Assembly (NCBI RefSeq): GCF_000413315.1
Contig: NZ_KE340297.1
Coordinates: forward strand, 993,321-1,057,320
Reading direction: 5' to 3'
Source of the DNA: Propionibacterium sp. oral taxon 192 str. F0372
GTDB taxonomy: Bacteria; Actinomycetota; Actinomycetes; Propionibacteriales; Propionibacteriaceae
Length of the DNA: 64,000 nt
Shown: in pieces, positions 27,158 through 35,543 of the stretch
How the letters are laid out: the number at the start of each line of letters is the position of its first letter
Position numbering within the stretch: position 1 is the first letter of the stretch
Position numbers and translations under genes: made by a program
The notes under the pieces: generated by a model
Database searches by the model: none
What the model saw: only the letters and a program-made list of their open reading frames with translations
What the model was told of the DNA's origin: nothing

Positions 27158-27858
27158 AGGACCTCGGATTGCTGGCCCACGCGGTTCTCCTTCCGCAGGA
27201 GGGTGTATTAACCGACGCCCACCTCACGGCGCCGCTTGCCCCTGTAGAGATCGATTTCCGAACTCGGTTGGGCCGCAAGGGATTGCGCTATAGCACCCCC
27301 GCTACGCTGCTTGCTGAGGCTGCAGCTGTGGAGGCGATGGCCTGTCGCTGCCCTGATGATGACTGCCCGCCTGAGCGACTCGGACTAATCGCATCGTCGC
27401 GATATGGAAACGCCGAATCGGTGGTAAACGCCGCGCAGATCGTCATCAAGCAAGGTGCCGATGCACTGAGCCCCATGGGGCTACCAAACGCCAGCTCTAA
27501 CGTATTGGCTTCGACCGTCGCAATCCAGTTGGGGATTAAGGGTGTCTGCCTCACGATCGAGGATGAGCGAGATAGAGCGGCTAGTGCCCTCCAGTGGGCC
27601 CAGGTGCTCATCACTGGCGGTCGTTGTGAACAGGTACTGGTGGTTGCAGCGGAGAGTGATAGCCCCACTGCCCGATGGCTGGCTGGAGGCAGGCCTGTCG
27701 TGACCGGCGGGGTCGCGCTGCTTGTCGCGGCGATCGATGATAGACACAGTCGGTCTCCCATGGTTGCTCGCCGCTGGCCGCTTCAACCCGCCAGAATGGA
27801 ATTGGGTGCCCTCGCTGGGATCATCAACTATGTCGTCCCCGAGGGGGCGAGGTCGTGA
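27154..27858 (+). CDS. Ketosynthase-like protein without active-site Cys (KSL1)
   Basis: The 234-aa product resembles the N-terminal ketosynthase half: GLIASSRYGN near the nucleophile-elbow strand, then LPNASSNVLASTVAIQLGIKG. Where active enzymes have TACA, it reads TIEDERDRAASAL, so the Cys is gone. The second half with the two His is largely absent. Coupled to KS2 by ATGA, it may be its partner subunit, as chain-length factors are for KS-alpha. Confidence 0.72.
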   Translation: MKDLGLLAHAVLLPQEGVLTDAHLTAPLAPVEIDFRTRLGRKGLRYSTPATLLAEAAAVEAMACRCPDDDCPPERLGLIASSRYGNAESVVNAAQIVIKQGADALSPMGLPNASSNVLASTVAIQLGIKGVCLTIEDERDRAASALQWAQVLITGGRCEQVLVVAAESDSPTARWLAGGRPVVTGGVALLVAAIDDRHSRSPMVARRWPLQPARMELGALAGIINYVVPEGARS

Positions 27859-28559
27859 ATTCCAGGATCTGCCTGATCAGTGGCCTAGGTGGCAGTGCTG
27901 GTGTGTGGGCAGATGTCAAGGAGCTGCTCTCTGATTGTGCGGTGTCCATTCCGGATGTGCCATGGGCGTCTACCGCCTCGGCTTGGAAGTACGATCCGGA
28001 GATCACGGAGAGGTTCTGCAGATCCCAATTGGCGGACTGCGACGTGCTCGTGGCCCACTCCTTTGCGGCCGTGTCCGTCTTCAATCTGCTCACCGGGCCA
28101 AACAGGCCCCCGCCGCCCGCGCACGTCGTCCTCCTATCGATGTTTTACGCGTCCAGAGCCGAGCACTTCGACTGGAGTCACTTCGATCGGCATCGCGCAG
28201 CCTTCCCGGGTGTCATGGCGGATGGACTGCGGGCCGAATCCCAAGGGCGGGCCAACCCCGCTCTCCTCGACCGGATGGCTGAGGTCGTAGTCGACGCCGT
28301 CGGCCCCCTTGGCTGGCTCCGTTTCTACGAGGCCTATCACGCTACGTGGCAAGGATCTCCGCGCGCGCTCGTGAATCGGCTTACGCTCATCCACGGCGAC
28401 GCCGACCTCTCCGCTGATCCGGCTGACAGCCGCGCCCTGCACGCCCAAGTCCCCGGCAGCATCCTCCACATCTTCAAGGGCGGACATTTCCCCATGGTGG
28501 ACACCCCTGAAGCCGTTGCACTTGCGATCCGCAGTGCTCTACCTCTACCCCTACCCTAG
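27855..28559 (+). CDS. Alpha/beta hydrolase 1
   Basis: From GTG 27855 (overlapping the previous stop) the product is 234 aa. It shows the oxyanion-side LISGLGGSAGVW, nucleophile Ser69 in VAHSFAA, acidic residue in IHGDADLS (about 182-184) and His211 in GGHFPMVDTP, so the triad is complete. It could act as a thioesterase, lactonase or acyltransferase on the cluster product; the sequence does not decide. Confidence 0.85.
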   Translation: MNSRICLISGLGGSAGVWADVKELLSDCAVSIPDVPWASTASAWKYDPEITERFCRSQLADCDVLVAHSFAAVSVFNLLTGPNRPPPPAHVVLLSMFYASRAEHFDWSHFDRHRAAFPGVMADGLRAESQGRANPALLDRMAEVVVDAVGPLGWLRFYEAYHATWQGSPRALVNRLTLIHGDADLSADPADSRALHAQVPGSILHIFKGGHFPMVDTPEAVALAIRSALPLPLP

Positions 28560-28575
28560 TTAAAGTGAGTTTGAA

Positions 28576-29517
28576 ATGACCTTCACCCCCGGTTTCAGCA
28601 CGACCGTGCAACTGCGTCCTCGTTACGAAGGCTGCAATATTTGCACTTGGATCGGCTTCAAGCATGTCAATTACCTCGTAGAAGAAGCTGTTCTCGGTCT
28701 TTTCCGAACGGCTACCATGGCCCCGGGTCGGCTTTACGAGGAATACGGTCTCGGTCTGGACATCACCCGTATCTCCACACGCATCCTCAAAGCGCTCCAT
28801 GTGGACGACGAGGTGACGGCCGAGGTGCGTGTTCTGACCATCGAGAGAGGTGCCCAGCTTGCCGTCACCTTGTCGGTAGGAAAGACGAAGGCCGTCTCTG
28901 CCAAAGTTTCCGTGGTACTGCTGCGCGACACCCGCGTGGGCGGCGAGGTCGCTCCTATCCCCGAGGAAATCCGAGGTTTGGTCGTCGACACTTACCGCGT
29001 CGCCGAACTGCGCTCACTTCCTATGTCGGATCTTGCGGTGGGCATCGGTCGAAACGCCGTGACAAGGCAAGTTGACCGGCAGTTCCGGACGGGAAGCGGC
29101 CATGCGATCGCCTGGCGCTGGCGGGTGCCATATTTCTACTGTCACTATGTGACCCGGCTTCAGATGAGCGGTCTGCTTCGCAATATGGAAGAGGTCGTCG
29201 ACCTATTCCTGCTGGAGCAGGGCGCCAGCATCCGGACGATGCTCGACACGGCGGACTTGATTCCCGTCGTTCCGAACTCGGAGATTGAACTCTGGGATGA
29301 AGTGGGAATGGAAGAGGAGATTCTCACGGTATTTGAGGTGGAATCGGTGTTCAAGAATTCCGTGTACACGGCGCGCATGGACACGTACGCCCTTCGTGAG
29401 GGTAATGCCGTTCATGTGAGCACGGGTCGGATAATGCATGGTTATGCCCACATCGACAGCCGCCGTGATTGGTCGATGATTGAGTTCGACGATCGGCTCA
29501 GGGCGGCAGTGGGATGA
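28576..29517 (+). CDS. Double-hotdog thioesterase-like protein
   Basis: The 313-aa product contains two hotdog halves. The first (residues about 8-120) reads RYEGCNICTWIGFKHVNYLV and LGLDITRISTRILKALHVDDE, the 4-hydroxybenzoyl-CoA thioesterase-like pattern. The second (about 175-300) reads LLRNMEEVVDLFLLEQGASI and RIMHGYAHID. I see no FabZ-type His/Glu pair, so thioester hydrolysis or acyl binding is more likely than dehydration. It overlaps the next KS by 4 nt. Confidence 0.72.
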   Translation: MTFTPGFSTTVQLRPRYEGCNICTWIGFKHVNYLVEEAVLGLFRTATMAPGRLYEEYGLGLDITRISTRILKALHVDDEVTAEVRVLTIERGAQLAVTLSVGKTKAVSAKVSVVLLRDTRVGGEVAPIPEEIRGLVVDTYRVAELRSLPMSDLAVGIGRNAVTRQVDRQFRTGSGHAIAWRWRVPYFYCHYVTRLQMSGLLRNMEEVVDLFLLEQGASIRTMLDTADLIPVVPNSEIELWDEVGMEEEILTVFEVESVFKNSVYTARMDTYALREGNAVHVSTGRIMHGYAHIDSRRDWSMIEFDDRLRAAVG

Positions 29518-30620
29518 TGCCGCCGATAGCGAAAATTACCGGCGCTGGAGTCGTCGCCTCGTGCGGACGGGGTCGGGCGGACTTCTGGCGTGGTCTCTGC
29601 GCACACCGGACCGGGCGTGCTGCGGTGGACGATCCGGATCTCCATGCTGAAGTCCGCGATATGCACCTCGTCGAAGATGCACCTTGTCTCGAGCACTCGG
29701 CCGCCAGATACGGTGTAGAAGCCGCCCGAGAGGCGCTTGCGGAGGCGAAGGCCGCGGGTTCGCGCGTCACCTGTGGCGATCTCGGCCTCGTGGTGGGCAC
29801 GGGCATGGGTGAGGCCACCTCCCTGGATAGGGCTCGTGCCAGCACCCCGACGGATAAACGGATGTTTGAGACGGCAGATCTCATTGCCGATGCTCTGGGG
29901 CTGAGCGGCCCTGTCCTGAGTACCAGCAATGCCTGTGCAGCAAGCGCCTACGCGGTGGGGTTGGCTTTAGATATCCTGGCCGCTGGGGAGGCCTCCGCTG
30001 TACTCGTTACCGGTGCTGAGGCTTACTCCCGAGTGGCGTTGGCCGCGTTTAACCGGATGCTGGCTCTCGACCCAGCTGGAGCACGCCCCTTTGAACTGGA
30101 GCGAGCGGGCACTCTCTTCGGTGAGGGCGCAGGAGCCCTCGTGCTTGAGCCGGAGAGTAGCTCGGCCACGGCATTGGGTAGCCTAATCACCGCGGATTTC
30201 AGTTGTGACGCTGATCACATCACCGCACCGGAGCAGGCCGGTGTTCAGATCCGACGCATTCTTCAGACGGTAGTGGGACAGGCTGCCCCACGCGCAGCCG
30301 TCCCCCACGCGACGGGCACCCAGTTGAACGACGAGCTGGAAGCGGCCATTCTCCATGAGGTCGCCGGCGAGGACCTGCCTTGGCTGAGCATCAAGGACAC
30401 GATCGGGCACGCTGGCGGGGCCTCCGGGATTCTCGGGATCATCGCGGCCCTCGCGATGCTGGAGGCCGGTGAGCGTCCGGAGCATGGTCCGCACGGACCG
30501 TGGCTGGACACGGCGTCGACACATCTGGGAGAGCGCACTACAGCCGTTGGCCCGGTGGTGGTCAGCGCGTACGCCTTCGGCGGAAACAATGCCTCTCTCG
30601 TTATTGGAGGCGCAGCATGA
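29514..30620 (+). CDS. Beta-ketoacyl synthase (KS3), catalytically complete
   Basis: The 368-aa product has Cys141 (SNACAAS), His265 (HATGTQLND, where the usual Gly after His is Ala) and His299 (KDTIGHAGGASG). YAFGGNNASLV is the conserved C-terminal block. ATG 29514 and ATG 29517 are both possible starts. It is coupled by ATGA to the KS-like gene at 30617, repeating the KS/KS-like pairing seen at 26000-27858. Confidence 0.9.
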   Translation: MMPPIAKITGAGVVASCGRGRADFWRGLCAHRTGRAAVDDPDLHAEVRDMHLVEDAPCLEHSAARYGVEAAREALAEAKAAGSRVTCGDLGLVVGTGMGEATSLDRARASTPTDKRMFETADLIADALGLSGPVLSTSNACAASAYAVGLALDILAAGEASAVLVTGAEAYSRVALAAFNRMLALDPAGARPFELERAGTLFGEGAGALVLEPESSSATALGSLITADFSCDADHITAPEQAGVQIRRILQTVVGQAAPRAAVPHATGTQLNDELEAAILHEVAGEDLPWLSIKDTIGHAGGASGILGIIAALAMLEAGERPEHGPHGPWLDTASTHLGERTTAVGPVVVSAYAFGGNNASLVIGGAA

Positions 30621-31465
30621 CAATCGTGATTGAGCGGGCCGCCGTCCTTTCTGGCCCGCCCTCGGGTGAGGGCTCTGACTGGTTCGATCCGCGTGCCCAT
30701 CTTGGACGCCGTGGCACGGCTCTCCTTCCCCGGGCAGTGCAGCTGACAGCTGCGGCCGCCGCTCAACTAAACGTGAGTGGCGCGCTGGCCTGCGAGTCGC
30801 ATCGCCGTGAGCTCTGGGCCTGTACTGCGTCCTTCGCCGAACACATGCATGATGAGATGGATGCCGTGGTGCGCGCGGAGTCGGCAGAGGCGCTCAGTCC
30901 CGCCCGTGCTCCCTACTTCTCTGTCAATCTGCTCCCGGCTCGTGTGGCCCAGGATTACAAGATCCATGGACGGGTTGTCACGATCACGACGCCCGGGACG
31001 GGCTTGGTGGACGCCTGCGCTTCCGCCGCCCTTTCCCTCGGCAGCGGTCGGTGCGATACTGCGCTGGTGGTCACCACCGATGTCGGTGGTGAAGTCGCGG
31101 AGGGTAGCGTTGCTCTGATGCTTCACCCTGAGGGTCGGGGCACCCACCTCACCTGGGCCCGGGGGTTCTTGCCTCAGGCGGTCACCATGCGAGGCTTCGA
31201 GCGGTTGGAGCGATTGTTGCCACCGTTGCTGGCAGGACCTGACGTCTCCCTCTTAACCGCGTTGGAGGATGCTCCTAGACATCTGATCGAGGCCCTACCC
31301 GACGAGTTGACCGAGGGGCGACCCTTGAACGCTCCAAATGGCCGACTCCTACCTCAGGCCATCGCGGTGGCCGAGGCCTGCCAGCAGCGTCGCACCACCA
31401 CCCTGTTCTGTTGCTCGCGCTTTGGTGCCTGGGCAGCGCTTCGTCTTGATCCGGGGGCACTATGA
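30617..31465 (+). CDS. Ketosynthase-like protein without active-site Cys (KSL2)
   Basis: The 282-aa product keeps the KS fold pattern (LLPRAVQLTAAAAAQLN, YFSVNLLPARVAQDYKIHG), but the nucleophile position reads TTPGTGLVDACASAAL, with Thr or Gly in place of Cys. No HGTGT block follows. It is therefore probably non-catalytic, a chain-length-factor-like partner of KS3, to which it is translationally coupled. Confidence 0.72.
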   Translation: MTIVIERAAVLSGPPSGEGSDWFDPRAHLGRRGTALLPRAVQLTAAAAAQLNVSGALACESHRRELWACTASFAEHMHDEMDAVVRAESAEALSPARAPYFSVNLLPARVAQDYKIHGRVVTITTPGTGLVDACASAALSLGSGRCDTALVVTTDVGGEVAEGSVALMLHPEGRGTHLTWARGFLPQAVTMRGFERLERLLPPLLAGPDVSLLTALEDAPRHLIEALPDELTEGRPLNAPNGRLLPQAIAVAEACQQRRTTTLFCCSRFGAWAALRLDPGAL

Positions 31466-32319
31466 GTTCCTGGCCGTCCGCCCGGGTCCGTGAGTTCGCG
31501 GAACGGGAGACATTCAAGCTCTTGGTACCGCGCGTCCGGGACGATCGGCCCGCGAACGTTAACGATGACTTCGTCTCTACCGATGGTGGGCAGCTAGCCG
31601 TTCGGTGCTACCCGGCAGCGGGGCGGATCGCTTTCGTCGTGATACACGGACTCCTACACACCCAAGATGACATAAGAGCAAGTGCGCAGAGGCTGGCTGC
31701 CTCCGGTTGGCCTGTGGTTACTTATGACCTGAGAGGGCACGGAAACAGCACCGCCGAGTTGACTACCAGCGGCATGGTCAATCAACATATCGTTGACCTC
31801 GGATGCGTGATGGATAAGTTGGGTGAACTGATTCCCACAGCCCGGCGCGCGATCCCGGTGGGCCAGTCTTTCTCCGCTTGGACCGTTCTTGCATACGCAG
31901 GTGGGCCCGGCCGCGAAAAGGTCGCTGGAGTCGTGTGTGATTCGGGGCCTGCGCCGAGCGCTCCCGAACATATCGGGTGGCTGGTTGCTTCCTCGGCACG
32001 TGGCTCCAATGATGACGAACTGCGTGAGTCGTTCGCGGAGGTGCTCGAACTAGCCACTTGCCACGCGGCCAGTGCGTTGCGCCAGGAGGCCGCGTGGCCC
32101 CCCGGTCCGTTGCGGTCGGGCGTGCCCGGGCTCTTCCTCTCCGGCAGCCGCGATCGGGTCATTCCTGCATCCGCGGTCGCTCAGGTAGCTGACACCGTGC
32201 CCGGATCTCGGCACATCATCTTCGACAAGGCAACCCACTGTCGCCTCTTCTCGGCTGCCCCAGAACGATATCTGACCCTGCTGTCGACCATGGCCAAGGA
32301 GGCTGATTCGAATGCCTGA
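31462..32319 (+). CDS. Alpha/beta hydrolase 2
   Basis: The 285-aa product has a lysophospholipase/S33-like layout: VVIHGLLHTQDD, TYDLRGHGNS (about 87-96), nucleophile Ser136 in VGQSFSAW, SGSRDRVIP with the acidic residue and THCRLFS with the His. It overlaps the neighbours on both sides, so it belongs to the operon. The substrate is unknown. Confidence 0.85.
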   Translation: MSSWPSARVREFAERETFKLLVPRVRDDRPANVNDDFVSTDGGQLAVRCYPAAGRIAFVVIHGLLHTQDDIRASAQRLAASGWPVVTYDLRGHGNSTAELTTSGMVNQHIVDLGCVMDKLGELIPTARRAIPVGQSFSAWTVLAYAGGPGREKVAGVVCDSGPAPSAPEHIGWLVASSARGSNDDELRESFAEVLELATCHAASALRQEAAWPPGPLRSGVPGLFLSGSRDRVIPASAVAQVADTVPGSRHIIFDKATHCRLFSAAPERYLTLLSTMAKEADSNA

Positions 32320-32611
32320 CCGTTGGATGTTCGTGCTGAATCGTGCAGAGGCGGTGGGCCCGAACGTGATCCGGGAGGTGGCTAGTGTTCTCGCAACCAC
32401 ATCAGAAGTCGCGATCTACTTGGCCGGAACGTGTGCACTCCATCACCTCATCGCGCCCGATCCGATACCTGGCACCCGCGTCATAGTAGACCGGAAGACG
32501 TTGCGACGGGTGGGCTGGCCGGAAAACCAAGTTCCTGTCGGAGTGGTTGCTGACGAGGGCGTGATCGCCGACGCGCTTCTCGACCCAAAGACCCAGGTGA
32601 TTTGGCGATGA
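32312..32611 (+). CDS. TusB/DsrH-like small protein
   Basis: The 99-aa product matches the length and outline of TusB/DsrH: an opening strand WMFVLNRA, then SEVAIYLAGTCA, a DRKTLRRVGW segment and the ending LLDPKTQVIWR, which parallels the HPSQMAW-type ending of TusB. With the next two genes it forms a B-D-C set of DsrE-superfamily size and order. TusB itself does not carry the sulfur. The assignment is by pattern, not by search. Confidence 0.6.
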   Translation: MPDRWMFVLNRAEAVGPNVIREVASVLATTSEVAIYLAGTCALHHLIAPDPIPGTRVIVDRKTLRRVGWPENQVPVGVVADEGVIADALLDPKTQVIWR

Positions 32612-33006
32612 ACCGGCGGCAGTTTGACGTCATGATGGTGCTTGCCGGAGCGCCCTACAGCGACGATTCCCTGGGAACCGCCCTGCGCACCGTAGAGCAA
32701 CTCTTGGCCCGCGACGCATCCGTTCACGTGTGGGCCTGTGGCTTCGCGACGTGGCTCACCCAAGTGGGGGAGCCAGTCAAGCCGGCTGGCGCGCTGGACT
32801 GGGAGTTCTCGTTTCCTTCTGCATCGGGCGTTGTGCTTGAAATGATCAACGAGTATCCGAAGTCCCTACTCTGGACGGCATGCCGTACCTGCAGCATGGA
32901 GCGCCGCCTGACGAATCACGCGGCGCCAGTCCGCATGCGGTTGGCGACCCAGATGCGCCGCTACTTTGATGCTGCGGACAAGCTGATTTCGGTGGGGGTT
33001 GTCTGA
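32608..33006 (+). CDS. TusD/DsrE-like protein with CxxC
   Basis: From ATG 32608 (ATGA overlap with the previous gene) the product is 132 aa. DVMMVLAGAPYSDDSLGTAL matches the DsrE-fold opening. Cys92 and Cys95 in TACRTCSMERR lie where TusD/DsrE carry the persulfide Cys before an Arg pair. The end DAADKLISVGVV fits the last strand. In the known complexes this subunit accepts sulfur as a persulfide. Cys44 is a further cysteine. Confidence 0.68.
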   Translation: MNRRQFDVMMVLAGAPYSDDSLGTALRTVEQLLARDASVHVWACGFATWLTQVGEPVKPAGALDWEFSFPSASGVVLEMINEYPKSLLWTACRTCSMERRLTNHAAPVRMRLATQMRRYFDAADKLISVGVV

Positions 33007-33386
33007 TGAGTGCTCGGTTCGTGGCGGTTGTGGACACGGTTATGCGAGGAGATCTGGAACGCTCTTTCAACGACGCTCTCTACTCCTTCCGAGTGCTTAT
33101 GACTCAATATCACGGGGCCCTCTGTCTCGTTTTGGCTGGCGAGGCAGCCACCCTCGCGAGGGCCCTTCCGCTACCTTCCCACGATGATTGGGACCAAGCG
33201 CTTGACGACCCCGCTCTGCTTCTGCGTCGCAATCTCGCTGCCCTAGTCAATGAGGGTGCTACTATTTATGTCCTGGAACCAGCCCCGGTGCCTGACGATC
33301 GTCCCATCACCCCCGGTATCACCCCCCTCTCGACCGTCCAATTAGCGGCTCTGCTGGCGGAAGTCGGCGGAATGCTGTTCCTCTAG
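33006..33386 (+). CDS. TusC/DsrF-like protein
   Basis: The 126-aa product starts in TGATG overlap with the previous gene. VAVVDTVMRGDLERSFNDAL, LCLVLAGEAATL, EGATIYVLEPAP and a final LLAEVGGMLFL match the alternating pattern of TusC/DsrF. There is no Cys at the equivalent of the DsrE active position, as expected for a structural subunit. It is followed by a 14-bp spacer with AGAAGGAG before the next gene. Confidence 0.6.
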   Translation: MSARFVAVVDTVMRGDLERSFNDALYSFRVLMTQYHGALCLVLAGEAATLARALPLPSHDDWDQALDDPALLLRRNLAALVNEGATIYVLEPAPVPDDRPITPGITPLSTVQLAALLAEVGGMLFL

Positions 33387-33400
33387 AAGGAGTCGGCACG

Positions 33401-34402
33401 ATGATTAAGCACCACGACACTCTGGCAGTCTGGGATATTGCCGTCCGCTGTTCCGCGGGCTCAGGTACCGACCCGGTCTTCGCGGTTCTCACGGAGGGTT
33501 CGGTCCTGCAGCCTCAGATCGAGGATTTTAATATCCGGAAGGAAGTGGGACCCAAAGGCACGCGCACGCTTGACCGTTCGGCGGGCCTTGCGTTAGCCGC
33601 CATGGGGCAACTGGGGCGCCTCGCTACTATCCCTGCCGGGCGCGACGATGTTGGGATCGTGCTGGCCACGTCATTCGGTTCGATCGCTAGTACCATCCAG
33701 TTCACGCAGGAAAGCTTGTCGGGGGATCGGCCCTACTTGGTCGACCCCTCCCGCTTCCCCAATACCGTCATGAACTTCGCCGCTAGCCAGGGTGCGATCA
33801 GACACGGATTACGCGGGCCCAACGCCACGCTGATTGCTGGGGCTGGCTCGGCTCTCCACGGTCTCGACTATTGCTGGCGGCTAATCGAACTCGGGCAGGC
33901 TGATGCGCTCATCCTCGGCGGGGTCGAGGAGTGGACGCCGGAGCGAGTCCAACTCGAGCATGACGCCGGATCCAGGGGTGATTTCGTCGAGGGGGCAGCG
34001 GCCCTCCTCGTTGGACCGTCGGCCCTCTGGCAGGAGACCCCACTCGCCCGTGTCTCCATGGTCCTGACTGGTGTTGTACACGACTCTGACTCCGCCACCC
34101 AGCTGGTGAGGCGCTGGCGCACCAACTTGCCTACCGAGGCCCCGGAGATGCTGATCCGGGTCGGACATTCAGTCGCTATCGATCGGCTACTCGACGCTCT
34201 CGCCATCCCTGAAAACGGACTGGACACCCCGACCCGGACCCTCGCGCTCGACAGCCTAGGGGATCTAGGCGCTTGGGGCTCAGCCCTCGCGCTGACCTTG
34301 GCCGCTGAAGTCGCTCGCTCGGGTACCCGCGCTCGAATCGTTTCGGCGGACGAGCGAGGCCCCGTATCCATTACCGATCTCAACCCTTGCTCCCAACCCT
34401 GA
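33401..34402 (+). CDS. Ketosynthase-like protein without active-site Cys (KSL3)
   Basis: The 333-aa product has a strong ribosome site (AGAAGGAGTCGGCACG). The KS elbow reads NATLIAGAGSALHGLDYCW, with Gly in place of Cys, and the catalytic His blocks are replaced (LIRVGHSVAIDRLL; LDSLGDLGAWGSALA). The preceding NTVMNFAASQGAIRHGLRG is typical of aryl polyene-type KS proteins. It is next to the ACP gene and may be a non-catalytic partner of KS1. Confidence 0.72.
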   Translation: MIKHHDTLAVWDIAVRCSAGSGTDPVFAVLTEGSVLQPQIEDFNIRKEVGPKGTRTLDRSAGLALAAMGQLGRLATIPAGRDDVGIVLATSFGSIASTIQFTQESLSGDRPYLVDPSRFPNTVMNFAASQGAIRHGLRGPNATLIAGAGSALHGLDYCWRLIELGQADALILGGVEEWTPERVQLEHDAGSRGDFVEGAAALLVGPSALWQETPLARVSMVLTGVVHDSDSATQLVRRWRTNLPTEAPEMLIRVGHSVAIDRLLDALAIPENGLDTPTRTLALDSLGDLGAWGSALALTLAAEVARSGTRARIVSADERGPVSITDLNPCSQP

Positions 34403-34426
34403 ACCGCAAAATAGAAAGGCCCATCC

Positions 34427-34687
34427 ATGAGAAACTCAATTGACCGCGAGAGCCTTCGCACGCTCGTTGCCGACGCCATCGACATAGACGTGTCCGAACT
34501 CACCGATACGGCCGATTTCCGCGACGACCTCGAGGTTGACTCGCTAATGTCCCTTGAGATGATGGTTGTCCTCGAACAAGAGTTTGGCGTGAAGATCGGG
34601 CAGGACGAAATGAAGCCTGTACGTACTTTTGATGACCTAATCGATGTGCTGGACCGAGCTCTGGAGGCCAAAAGTGCAAGCGACTGA
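34427..34687 (+). CDS. Acyl carrier protein 1
   Basis: The 86-aa product carries the phosphopantetheine site Ser39 in LEVDSLMSLEM and the acidic helix 2 that docks condensing enzymes. The start is set by AGAAAGG. It overlaps the dehydratase gene by 14 nt. It is the carrier for the chain built by the cluster. Confidence 0.94.
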   Translation: MRNSIDRESLRTLVADAIDIDVSELTDTADFRDDLEVDSLMSLEMMVVLEQEFGVKIGQDEMKPVRTFDDLIDVLDRALEAKSASD

Positions 34688-35543
34688 CCGCACGCTAACA
34701 GGTTCGCCACGACCAGACTCATTCGAGTTCCTAGATCAGATAGGCACGGTGATCGGAGCACGGTGCCGTTACGATCCGGAACATCCCGTATTTGCCGGTC
34801 ACTATCCCGGACAACCGATTGTTCCCGGGAACTTCCTGTTGGGGATCGGTGCCGATCTCGTCTCCCAGCATCCGGCAGGATCCGAGGTCACCGGATTGCG
34901 AAAAGTCCGCTTCGCAGAGCCGCTATGGCCTGGGGACGTGTTCGAGGTGCACGTCGACCAAGGCACCAGAACGGACCCCCTTGCCTTCTCGTGCCAGGTC
35001 ATGCGCGATGGCCACCGGTGCGCCTCGTTCGTTGCACAGACGACGCCACCGCCGCCGCCACCACCCCGACCGGAGCTTGGTGCCGTGACAGACACTTACC
35101 CTGAAGAGATTACCTCCCTGCTCCCCCACCGGGATCCGATCCTGCTCGTCGACCACCTCCTTCAGGTAGGCAATCGGATGGTGGCCGAGAAGGAGATCCG
35201 TCCCGATGAACTGTTGTGTTACGGAGAGCCAATCTATCCGTTGGCTCTTCTCCTCGAATCGGCAGCGCAAGGCGCCATCGCCGGATTCATCGCGGGTGCC
35301 CGTGATGGGCGGCCTGCCCCCAATCAGGGCTTCTTGTTCATGGGCCTGCAATCGGTCGATCTGCTAGATAGGGTGCCGCTCGGGGCCGTGCTTCGCCATG
35401 AGCTGACCGGCGTCAGAGATCTGGGTGACGTATTAGTGCTCGACCTCATCTCTTGGGTTGAGGGGGCGCCTGTGCTCGTCGCTACCGGGGTCACTGCCGC
35501 AGTACGGCCCTTCGCCGAGTTCCGGAGGTCCGATCATGAATGA
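34674..35543 (+). CDS. Double-hotdog FabA/FabZ-like dehydratase with split active site
   Basis: From GTG 34674, preceded by GGAGG inside the ACP gene, the product is 289 aa. Domain 1 has His43 in FAGHYPGQPIVPGN but lacks the catalytic Glu. After a linker of seven prolines (about 125-131), domain 2 has LLPHRDPILLVDHLL and Glu195 in LLESAAQGA but lacks the His (CYGEPIYPL). FabZ dimers build each site from a His of one subunit and a Glu of the other, so this fusion should keep one working site. Confidence 0.82.
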   Translation: MQATDRTLTGSPRPDSFEFLDQIGTVIGARCRYDPEHPVFAGHYPGQPIVPGNFLLGIGADLVSQHPAGSEVTGLRKVRFAEPLWPGDVFEVHVDQGTRTDPLAFSCQVMRDGHRCASFVAQTTPPPPPPPRPELGAVTDTYPEEITSLLPHRDPILLVDHLLQVGNRMVAEKEIRPDELLCYGEPIYPLALLLESAAQGAIAGFIAGARDGRPAPNQGFLFMGLQSVDLLDRVPLGAVLRHELTGVRDLGDVLVLDLISWVEGAPVLVATGVTAAVRPFAEFRRSDHE

